From Gammaproteobacteria bacterium (lineage in GTDB: Bacteria; Pseudomonadota; Gammaproteobacteria; Steroidobacterales; Steroidobacteraceae): 64,000 nt of DNA. The DNA lies in the NCBI GenBank assembly GCA_010027845.1, contig RGUL01000001.1:1-64000 (forward strand). The letters are read 5' to 3'. Numbering within the stretch: the stretch's first letter is position 1; the number at the start of each line of letters is the position of its first letter. Positions 55,135 to 63,511 of the stretch are shown here, piece after piece. The notes under the pieces are model-generated. The model had not been told where the DNA came from and did not search any database. It saw only the letters and a list, made by a program, of their open reading frames with translations. Both the position numbers and the translations under genes were made by a program.

Positions 55135-57191
55135 CGCAACTCGACGCGCACGGACAGCCCGATCTGACGCGGGTCGGCCTGTTGGACGTACAACTTATCG
55201 GGATAGTCCGGAGGCTCGTTACCGAAGAAAAAACCTCGCTGTGCGTAGGTCCGATCGAGCAGATTACGCACCCAAAGACTCGCCTCCCAACGATCCCGCG
55301 CACGACCGATGCGGGCGTTCACCAAAGTACGCGCGACGGCACGCTGATCGTGACTGTCGGAGAAATAGAACGCCGATTGCCGCTGCGCATCGAACCGCGC
55401 GAAATAACCCGTCGGCTGTCGGTATTCGAGCTCGAAGCCCGCCTGCAGCCGTGGCGCGTGCGCCTGATCGCGCCCGGAGAGATCTCGTGCGCCATTGCGA
55501 TATTCCAAAAATCGCGCGCGCAACACACCGAGCGTCGTGCCGACCGTCCAACGCTCATTGAGCGCCACGCGCAGCGTACCCTCCAACCCGACGTTCGCAC
55601 CGCGCGCTGCGTTATCGGTCAAATAAATGAAACTGAGCGGATCACCCGGATCGACTTGGACGGAGGTTGACACTTGTTGTCGTGCGCGGCGCATGTGGAA
55701 CAACGCAACTTCTGCGCGCCACGCGCGCGACGGATCGAAAGACTTCCAACCGAGTTCGACAGAATTCAATAATTCCGCATCGAAGCGGCGTTTCGCTGCA
55801 GGAACAACCGCGCCGATGTTGAATCCCCCGCCTTTGTAGCCGCGGGCGACGGCCAAATAAAAGCGCTCGCTCGCGACCGGCGCATACGACATCGACAAGT
55901 TGCCGCCGTGCATCGTCTCGGAGGGCGCGACCGCCGTGCCGTCGCTGTCGTCGTAACGCGTCGAGCGCCGTTCGATGCGGCCGCCGCCTTGCAAAGTCCA
56001 GCGCGTGGCGAACGTCCATTGCACATCGGTGTAGGCGGCCGTGGTGTCGGCACGATAGCGACTCGTCAACGCGCGATAGATGTCGCCATCGTACAAATCG
56101 AGTTGATCGTTCGACTCGGTCATTCGCAAGGCATAAACACCGCCCAACCAACGCAACGAATCGTCGCGCTGCGCTAGCCAGCGCAGATCCTGCGACGTCG
56201 TGCGGTGACGACGGAAAAAGCGCGACGTGAAATCGTAACTGCGGTCGTGGCCCCAATCACCGTCGAAGGAATAAACGATATCGGCGTCGGTCACCGCCGT
56301 GGTGCTGCGCAGATCGAACCGCTCGCCTGCACGATCCACGGTCACCGATAAGCCACGCGAACGTTGCCGATCGCGACCCGGCTTGTCGGATTGCGTGACG
56401 CGCGAGTTGTCGATCGAAAACGCATCGAAACCGTTGTTTTGCTCGACCCACAAACTCGCGACGTCGATGCGCCAACGCTCCGCCGGCAAATAACGCCAAC
56501 GCCCGCGCAAGGTCGTCTCGTCGAGTCCGTTGGTGTCGCTACGATGTAGGAACGCGTTGTCGCGAAACCCGTCGCTGCGAAATTTTTGTGCGACGACCCG
56601 CCAGTCAGCGCCGTCACTCGCCACGAGACCGAACCCGCGCGTGCTCGCGGCACCGCCGTCGACTTGCAGGCGCATCGTCGGCGCCGCATCGGGCGCCGCA
56701 TCGGGCGCCGCGGTGACGACGTTGAGCAAACCGGCGAGCGCGTTCGCACCTAGCGTCGTACCCTGCGGCCCGCGCAGCACTTCGACTTGTGCGACGTCGA
56801 TCAACGTCGCCGGCATCCCGATTCCCGAGAAATCCATGCCGTCGATCAAAAATCCCACCGATGGATTCGGGGCACCTTGCCATTGATCGGTCTCGCCGAT
56901 GCCGCGCAATTGGAAATATCGCGGCCGCGAGGTACCGGACGCCCAATTCAGGTTCGGCACGAGCGCCAACACGTCTTGCAGATGCTGAACGCCCGCCTGC
57001 CGTAAAGTTTTTGCATCGAGCACGGTCGTGCTCGCGGTGACATCGAGATCGGCGCTGCGACGCAACGATGCAGTGACAACCACTTCCTGCAGCGCCTCTT
57101 CGCGAGAGGTTTGCAGATCGGCAGCGCGCGCGACAGCAGCCGCGCCAGCGAACACCACGAACAAAGAAATAAGATGGAATCGACGACTCAC
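55131..57191 (-). CDS. TonB-dependent receptor, predicted thiamine(-derivative) receptor (GTG start)
   Basis: Signal peptide, plug 'VEVLRGPQGTTLGANALAGLLNVVT', C-terminal barrel; directly after a TPP riboswitch. Confidence 0.92.
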   Translation of the reverse strand: MSRRFHLISLFVVFAGAAAVARAADLQTSREEALQEVVVTASLRRSADLDVTASTTVLDAKTLRQAGVQHLQDVLALVPNLNWASGTSRPRYFQLRGIGETDQWQGAPNPSVGFLIDGMDFSGIGMPATLIDVAQVEVLRGPQGTTLGANALAGLLNVVTAAPDAAPDAAPTMRLQVDGGAASTRGFGLVASDGADWRVVAQKFRSDGFRDNAFLHRSDTNGLDETTLRGRWRYLPAERWRIDVASLWVEQNNGFDAFSIDNSRVTQSDKPGRDRQRSRGLSVTVDRAGERFDLRSTTAVTDADIVYSFDGDWGHDRSYDFTSRFFRRHRTTSQDLRWLAQRDDSLRWLGGVYALRMTESNDQLDLYDGDIYRALTSRYRADTTAAYTDVQWTFATRWTLQGGGRIERRSTRYDDSDGTAVAPSETMHGGNLSMSYAPVASERFYLAVARGYKGGGFNIGAVVPAAKRRFDAELLNSVELGWKSFDPSRAWRAEVALFHMRRARQQVSTSVQVDPGDPLSFIYLTDNAARGANVGLEGTLRVALNERWTVGTTLGVLRARFLEYRNGARDLSGRDQAHAPRLQAGFELEYRQPTGYFARFDAQRQSAFYFSDSHDQRAVARTLVNARIGRARDRWEASLWVRNLLDRTYAQRGFFFGNEPPDYPDKLYVQQADPRQIGLSVRVELR

Positions 57192-57192
57192 C

Positions 57193-57277
57193 TACTCCCT
57201 CCGCCGGTACTAACCGGATCAGGTTCTACGGGTTCGCTGCCCCATGCAGCGTCTCAGGCCGGTCGGCCACCCCAAGG
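57193..57277 (-). ncRNA. TPP riboswitch (THI element)
   Basis: Minus strand CTTGGGGTGGCC...CCTGAGAC...GAACCCGTAGAACCTGATCCGGTTAGTACCGGCGGAGGGA. Confidence 0.97.
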
Positions 57278-57339
57278 TTGAGCGCGGATTCTCCCACCGA
57301 ATCGGGTAATTGCAAGGCTCGTGTACAATCCGGCTCGCC

Positions 57340-58245
57340 ATGGCCCGCTCGATCCGCGTGTTTCAAGTCGATGCTTTCTCGCGCCACTTGTTCACCGGCA
57401 ACCCCGCCGGCGTGGTGCTCGGCGCCGAAGCGCTCACCGACCACGAAATGCTCGCGATCGCTCGCGAACTCAACAATGGCGACACGGCGTTCGTGCTGCC
57501 CGCCGACGGGCCCGATCACGACGTACGCGTGCGCTTCTTCACGCCGCGCACCGAATCGGGGTTCGTGGGTCACGCGACCGTGGCCACGCAATACGTGTTG
57601 TCGCGCGAACCCGGGCGCCCAAAGAATTCCCGCCAACGACAAAAGGCGGGCGTCGTCGACGTCGAGATTCGTGGCGAGGGCGACGATCGACGCGTCGCGA
57701 TCCGCCAGTCGACGCCACCGCTCGGCCGCGAACTGAACGAGCGCGAGCGTCTCGCGGTACTCGACGCCCTTGCGCTCTCGAGCGCTGATCTCGATCCACG
57801 CTGCCCGATGGGTATCGTCGGCGGCGCAGGTAATCGGTTGTTGATCGGCGTGCGCGGCCCCGGTCAATTACGACAAATGAAGCCCGACATGAATCGGCTC
57901 AACACGCTCTCCGCGCAGCTTGGCGTGTCGGGGCATTTCGTGTTCACCCTCGATGCGCAAATCGAGGGTTGCCTCACCCTGTCGCGGATGTTTTGTCCCG
58001 CGATCGGAATTCCGGAAGATCCGGTCAGCGGCAACGCCCACGGTTTGCTCGGGGCTTTTTTACTGCACCACGGCTTACTGCGTCGCGAGGGCGATCGCGC
58101 CGTATTTTCCGGCGCCCAGGGGCAATTCATGAACCGCTCGGGACGAGTGGATGTCGAACTCGAATTCGGCGACGACGGACTCGCGGGCGTGTGGATCGTC
58201 GGGAGTGCGGTGATGGTGTTCGAGACGACGATCACGCTGCCTTGA
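57340..58245 (+). CDS. PhzF family epimerase/isomerase
   Basis: 'VFQVDAFSRHLFTGNPAGVVLGAEALTDHEMLAIARELN', 'VRFFTPRTESGFVGHATVA', 'EDPVSGNAHGLLGAFL'. Confidence 0.92.
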   Translation: MARSIRVFQVDAFSRHLFTGNPAGVVLGAEALTDHEMLAIARELNNGDTAFVLPADGPDHDVRVRFFTPRTESGFVGHATVATQYVLSREPGRPKNSRQRQKAGVVDVEIRGEGDDRRVAIRQSTPPLGRELNERERLAVLDALALSSADLDPRCPMGIVGGAGNRLLIGVRGPGQLRQMKPDMNRLNTLSAQLGVSGHFVFTLDAQIEGCLTLSRMFCPAIGIPEDPVSGNAHGLLGAFLLHHGLLRREGDRAVFSGAQGQFMNRSGRVDVELEFGDDGLAGVWIVGSAVMVFETTITLP

Positions 58246-58504
58246 TACGCGCGCGCAAATCGAGCAAGTGCACGATCAGCGCGAGCGTCAAGCAGACCGC
58301 CACCGCCTCCCGCTCACCCTCGAGCGCGAACCCCACCGCGGCCATCAACGCCCCGCCCGAGGCCAAGTTCCAAAGAATTTCCGCCGGTCGCAGTCGCGAT
58401 CGACCACTGCGCCAGCGCCAATAAAACCACACGGCCTCGAGCCCCACGAAAGCGACGAGCCACAACACGGTCCGCCCGTCGAACCAATCGAGCATGGATG
58501 GCAT
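58232..58504 (-). CDS. Small (90 aa) hydrophobic protein at the end of the photosynthesis gene cluster
   Basis: 'MPSMLDWFDGRTVLWLVAFVGLEAVWFYWRWRSG...GGALMAAVGFALEGEREAVAVCLTLALIVHLLDLRARI'; 14 bp after bchP. Confidence 0.6.
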   Translation of the reverse strand: MPSMLDWFDGRTVLWLVAFVGLEAVWFYWRWRSGRSRLRPAEILWNLASGGALMAAVGFALEGEREAVAVCLTLALIVHLLDLRARIKAA

Positions 58505-58518
58505 TACACCGTGCGCGG

Positions 58519-59712
58519 TCAGGTCGGCGCGAGACCCAGCAAATGGGCGAGATCTTTGAAAAAGACGCGTACATGGGCGAGGGGCTGTGCGCGCACCAAT
58601 TTCTTGTGCATGTACGCCTGCCACGTCAGCCGCTGCACGTCCGGGTCCCGACACATTTTGACGAATCGCTCGCGCCGCGCGTCGTTGACGTACCAAAAAC
58701 GCTGTAGCAGGCCGAGCACCCAAAACACCCGACCGTGATCAGCGAGGAAGCGGCGACGCGCCGCGCGCAACGTCGCGGGATTGCCGGTATGCAAAAAATC
58801 GTCGAGCGCATCGGCACACATGCGCCCCGCGGCCATCGCGTAATAAATGCCTTCGCCCGAGGCCGGCGCCACGACGCCCGCCGCATCGCCCGTCACCAAC
58901 ACGTCACGGCCATCGTCCCAGCGCCGACGCGGTCGCAGCGGAATCGGCGCGCCCTCTCGGCGCAGCACTTCCATACCCTCCAGCCCTGAGGCGCGACGCA
59001 AGGCAGTCACGGCGTTACGAATCGAGAAGCCGCGACGCGCCGTGCCGGCACCCGCGCTGATGGTCTCACCGTGCGGAAAAATCCACGCGTAGAAATCCGG
59101 CGACAACTCACCACGGTAGTACACGTCGCACCGCGCACCGTCGTATCCGGCTTGCAACCCTTGCGGCGCACGGAGGATTTCGTGATACGCATACACGAAC
59201 GGTACGTCGTCTTTGCTCGACAGACACTGCCGTGCAACTTCGGAGCGCGCACCGTCGGCGCCGAGCACCGCGCGCGCACGCACGCTGCGCACCGCCCCAC
59301 CCTCATCGTGCGCTTCGAAATGTACGATCGCCTCATCCTCGGCATCGCGCGACAAGCGGATGAAGTTGCCGTTACAACGCGTCGCACCGCCCTGCTGCGC
59401 ACGCTCGCGCAACCATTCGTCGAATACCTCACGATCGACCATGCCGACGAAGCCACCGTCGATCGGCATGTCGACGGCGCGATCGCTCGGCGAAATCATG
59501 CGTGCCGAAGAAATCTTGGCGACCAGCAAATGATCGGGAATCGCGAACTCTTCGATCAAGCGTGGCGGAATAGCGCCGCCGCAAGGCTTGATACGACCGG
59601 CGCGATCGAGCAACAACACGCTCCAACCTTTGCGCGCAAGATCGTCAGCAGCCGTGGCCCCCGAAGGCCCACCGCCGACTACCACGACATCGTATTGATC
59701 GGTGAGTCGCAC
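58519..59712 (-). CDS. bchP: Geranylgeranyl diphosphate/bacteriochlorophyllide reductase
   Basis: FAD motif 'YDVVVVGGGPSGATAADDLARKG', 'RIKPCGGAIPPRLIEEF', 'VTGDAAGVVAPASGEGIYYAMAAGRM'. Confidence 0.95.
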   Translation of the reverse strand: MRLTDQYDVVVVGGGPSGATAADDLARKGWSVLLLDRAGRIKPCGGAIPPRLIEEFAIPDHLLVAKISSARMISPSDRAVDMPIDGGFVGMVDREVFDEWLRERAQQGGATRCNGNFIRLSRDAEDEAIVHFEAHDEGGAVRSVRARAVLGADGARSEVARQCLSSKDDVPFVYAYHEILRAPQGLQAGYDGARCDVYYRGELSPDFYAWIFPHGETISAGAGTARRGFSIRNAVTALRRASGLEGMEVLRREGAPIPLRPRRRWDDGRDVLVTGDAAGVVAPASGEGIYYAMAAGRMCADALDDFLHTGNPATLRAARRRFLADHGRVFWVLGLLQRFWYVNDARRERFVKMCRDPDVQRLTWQAYMHKKLVRAQPLAHVRVFFKDLAHLLGLAPT

Positions 59713-59733
59713 GATGACTACTCCCCGCGACCC

Positions 59734-61055
59734 TCAGGCCGCGTAAGCCGGAACGTCGCCGTCGTCGTCGGAACCCGATTCGAGTTGCGACAGACGCACG
59801 GCAAACACGGTGGCGAGCACGAATAACAGCGCTTCGCCGACGAACACCAAACCGTACGCAATGGGCACCGAACCGAATAAGGCGCGACCCAAATCAACGG
59901 CTGCGGTCGACAGAATTCCGCCCAACCCGAACGCAACCGCCTGTGCGGCACCCCACAAACCCATGCGCATTCCTTCGCGCTCGCCGCGCCCGCGACCGAC
60001 CAAGCCCATCATCGAACCGATCGCAGCGACGGCGTAGGCGCCGTTCGCAAGGCCGAGTGCGAACACCACCGGCTTCAATAAATTGGCGGGATGCAAAAAT
60101 CCGATGACGGCGAGTGTCACCAAGGCGAACGCCGAGGCGATGCAACCGAACAAGGTCCACACTCGCAACGAACCGATGCGGGCGGTCGCGCGATTGGTGC
60201 AAAGAATCGCCACCACGAACATACCGAGCAACACGCCGGAGTTTTGCGTACCGGAGAGTTGTGTCGTTTGACCGGGTGTCAGACCGAATATGGCACCGGC
60301 GAAAGGCTCTAAGATCAAATCTTGTGCGCTGTACGCGAGCATCGACACGAAGATGAAACTCGTCAGGCGTCGTGAATGCGGCTCCGCCCACACTTCGCGT
60401 AACGCCGCGCGAAAATCTTGTTGCGCGTGTTCGGCCGTCGCGATGCCCTGTTCCGCCGCATTCGACGGCATCGCTTCGTGCCGTGATTCGACGCCCCAAC
60501 TGGCCAATAGCGTGACACCCAGAGCCGCGATGGCGATGCCCGCGGTCGTTGCGATCAGGCGCGGCAAAGAAAACGGATCGAGCAGACGCCCCGCGATCAC
60601 GCTCGTGACGATGAAGCCCGCAATCATCATCAACCAAGTCACCGTCGCCGCAGCCGCCAGACGCGGCGACGCAATAGAGCCGTGCCCGCCGCACCCACAC
60701 CGAAGCCGATGACGACGAACGCCAGTACCGCGAGTGCGACACCCAACCAAAGATTCGACACCATCAGCATGGTCGCGGTCGATGCGAGCACGCCGCCCAA
60801 ACCCAAAACGGCGACACCGCCGATGATCCACGGCGTGCGCCGACCGCCGAGATCGGAGCTGTAACCGAATCGAGGACGCACGACTTGGACGAAATAATGC
60901 AGCGCAACCAATAAGCCCGGCAGAATCGCCGGCAGCGCGAGCTCGACGACGATCACGCGGTTGAGCGTGGAGGTGGTGATCACGACCAGCGAGCCGATCG
61001 CCGCTTGTACGAGTCCGAGCCTCAAGATCCCCAGCCAACCGAGCGTGCGGTTCAT
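59734..61055 (-). pseudogene. PucC/Bch2-family MFS protein, reading frame disrupted
   Basis: N-terminal ORF 60639..61055 ('LGLVQAAIGSLVVITTSTLNRVIVVELALPAILPGLLVALHYFVQVVRPRFGYSSDLGGRRTPWI...GFGVGAAGTALL') then a frame change; remainder in ORF 59734..61038 ('AAAATVTWLMMIAGFIVTS...GLWGAAQAVAFGLGGIL...'). Confidence 0.85.
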
Positions 61056-61975
61056 ACGATCACCTGCGCGGAGAGATAAAAACTACGCACCGCCAGCGCA
61101 CTGACCAACATGCCGAGCACATACAGCGGCACGCCGACCGCGTTGTACCAAACATCACGCTCGACGGGACGTGCGAGAAAGCGTCGCATCAATACGAACT
61201 GCGCCAATAACAACGCCGTGATCACCGCGGCGTGTACGGGTCGATCCCACTCGATCAGTAGCGCGATCACGGCGACTTGCGCCACAGACATCACGACGCA
61301 GGCGAGTAAGCCGGCGCGCTCGATGCCGAGTTGCACCGGTAACGACGCGACACCCATGCGACGATCGCCCTGCACGGACTTGAAATCGTTGAGCGTCATG
61401 ATGCCGTGCGCTCCGAAACTGTAGAGCGCAGCGAGCGCGAGTAAGCGCAGATCCGGTGCCGCACCGGTCATAACCAACACCGCGGTGATCCACGGCAAAC
61501 CTTCGTACGCGAGCGCCACGGCCGAGTTGCCGAGCCAGCCGTTACGTTTCAAGCGCAACGGCGGTGCGCTATACGCCCACGCGAGCGCGAGTCCGATCGC
61601 CGCCGCGCCAAACACCCAAATGCCGAGCGCGTAGGCGAGCAACAACGACACGCCGGTCCACCAGACTGCGATGTAAAGACCCCAACGACCGGGCATACGG
61701 CCCGAGGGAATCGGTCGCTGTGGTTCGTTGATGGCGTCGACGTGGCGATCGAACCAATCGTTGGCTGCTTGGCTGGTGCCGCAAACCATCGGCCCGGCGA
61801 GAATCAATCCGAGCACGATGAAGGGCCAATGACCGGCCGGATCGACACCACTCGAAACGATGCCGCACAGAAACGCCCACATGGGCGGAAACCACGTGAC
61901 GGGCTTCAAAAGCTCCAGCATCGCCGGCCAAGCGGGACGCCGCTGGATCACTAGGCCGTATGCCGGGCGTGCCAT
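61052..61975 (-). CDS. bchG: Bacteriochlorophyll a synthase
   Basis: 'LLKPVTWFPPMWAFLCGIVSSG', 'GTSQAANDWFDRHVDAINEPQRPIPSGRMPG', 'LNDFKSVQGDRRMGVASLPVQLG'. Confidence 0.96.
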   Translation of the reverse strand: MARPAYGLVIQRRPAWPAMLELLKPVTWFPPMWAFLCGIVSSGVDPAGHWPFIVLGLILAGPMVCGTSQAANDWFDRHVDAINEPQRPIPSGRMPGRWGLYIAVWWTGVSLLLAYALGIWVFGAAAIGLALAWAYSAPPLRLKRNGWLGNSAVALAYEGLPWITAVLVMTGAAPDLRLLALAALYSFGAHGIMTLNDFKSVQGDRRMGVASLPVQLGIERAGLLACVVMSVAQVAVIALLIEWDRPVHAAVITALLLAQFVLMRRFLARPVERDVWYNAVGVPLYVLGMLVSALAVRSFYLSAQVIV

Positions 61976-61981
61976 GGACCG

Positions 61982-62022
61982 AAAATATCCATGACACCTT
62001 GATATGTCAATTTAAGTTTACA
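61982..62022 (-). promoter_or_regulatory. bchG promoter with PpsR/CrtJ-type operator
   Basis: Minus strand: TGTAAACTTAAATTGACA (TGT-N12-ACA, 62022..62005); -35 TTGACA (62010..62005), 17-bp spacer, -10 TATTTT (61987..61982). Confidence 0.8.
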
Positions 62023-62031
62023 AAGGCGCCG

Positions 62032-63498
62032 TCAGCGGCGTCGACTACCCTTACCGCGACCCTTGGGCGGCACCACCTCGAGCTCTTCGTCCCCGGCTTC
62101 GAGGTCGCCCAGGCCGTGACGCCGCAACTTTACGTACAGCGACTGACGCGACAATCCCAGCATTTCGGCCGCGGAGGCGCGATTGTCGCGCGTCAGTTCG
62201 AGTGCCGCCTCGATGCACAGCCGCTCGATCACATCGGTGGTCTCGCGCACCAATTCCTTCAAAGAAACCCGGCCGACGAGTTCGGTCAACTGCTCGACCG
62301 AGCGCGGCAGTTCGCGCGCGTTGCGCGCCTCACCCGCCGAACTGCGCCGCCGTTCGACGTTGCGGATCGCAAAACCGATACCCGTTTCACCACGCTCGGG
62401 GAGCGACACCGCCGAAATTTCCACCTCGGCCTGCGAGCCGTACTCGCCGCGCAACGAGGTGGCGAACATGCGCACGCTGCCGTGCTGCCGCAGGTTCGCC
62501 ACGAGCACACCGAGATCGACGCCGGGGCGTCCGAGCCAGCGATCGAGCGACTCGTTGCGCACCAAGTCTTCGGTCGCGATCTGCACCAAGTCGAGGAACG
62601 CACGATTCGCGGTTTGGATCCGTCCGTCGGCGTCGGTCACCACTAGTCCGTCCGGTAAACGCTGGAACACGTCGGCCAAACGCGCACCGCTCGAGCGCGC
62701 ATCGACGGCGATTGCGGCACCGAGCGGCGCCATGCGCACCAAAATGTTGGAAACGTTTTCCTGCCTGAACAACACGCCGACGAGCACGCATTCACGCTGA
62801 CGATCCGCGAGTCGCACCCGCAATTCTTCGGCGCGGCCCGCGGTCCGCAGTACCGACATCCAATCACCGACCAGCCGCGCACCGCTTGCATCGAAACTCT
62901 CGGCAAAACTGCGGCCGACGAGTTTGCGCGACGCATCGCCCAATAATTTCGCCGCCGCCGGATTCGCTTCCACTATTTTTTGGGTTGCGGCATCGACGAT
63001 CAGCACCGCTTCCGTGACCGACTGCAACAACAAGCGATAACGCGTTTCGGCAACCCGCAGCCGCGAGTAGTCGCGCTCCAGCGATTGTTCCGCCTCGACC
63101 AATCGTTGTTGCAACGCAGCGACGGCGCGTAAATCGCGGCCTGCGGCCAAAAATCGACCGGTGCCGTCAAGTTTGCGCAATGTATACGTGACCGGCACGG
63201 TTCCACCGGCCGCCAACGGATGATTCAACTGTCGCGCGCGCGCCGCGGGATTTTCCGCCTCGGAATACAACAATTCGATTTTCGGCACGCTCTCGCTCGT
63301 GACCGCTTCGCGCCACGACTTGCCGACCATACCGGCGCCGATTTCGCCGGCGAGCGTCTCACTACCGAAGGCCGCGTCGCGCACGACTCCCTTGGCATCG
63401 AGCACGAGCGCGACGTCGGTGGATGCTGTGATGAGGCTGGACACCGTCTCGGCATCGAGTCCGGTGAGGGCCTTCCTTGGCGCCTTGAATGATTTCAC
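62032..63498 (-). CDS. ppsR: PpsR/CrtJ photosynthesis repressor (PAS domains + Fis-type HTH)
   Basis: PAS modules 'TEAVLIVDAATQKIVEANPAAAKLLG', 'PDGLVVTDADGRIQTANRAFLDLV'; C-terminal 'ERLCIEAALELTRDNRASAAEMLGLSRQSLYVKLRRHGL'. Confidence 0.95.
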   Translation of the reverse strand: MKSFKAPRKALTGLDAETVSSLITASTDVALVLDAKGVVRDAAFGSETLAGEIGAGMVGKSWREAVTSESVPKIELLYSEAENPAARARQLNHPLAAGGTVPVTYTLRKLDGTGRFLAAGRDLRAVAALQQRLVEAEQSLERDYSRLRVAETRYRLLLQSVTEAVLIVDAATQKIVEANPAAAKLLGDASRKLVGRSFAESFDASGARLVGDWMSVLRTAGRAEELRVRLADRQRECVLVGVLFRQENVSNILVRMAPLGAAIAVDARSSGARLADVFQRLPDGLVVTDADGRIQTANRAFLDLVQIATEDLVRNESLDRWLGRPGVDLGVLVANLRQHGSVRMFATSLRGEYGSQAEVEISAVSLPERGETGIGFAIRNVERRRSSAGEARNARELPRSVEQLTELVGRVSLKELVRETTDVIERLCIEAALELTRDNRASAAEMLGLSRQSLYVKLRRHGLGDLEAGDEELEVVPPKGRGKGSRRR

Positions 63499-63511
63499 TC
63501 GTCAGACCATG

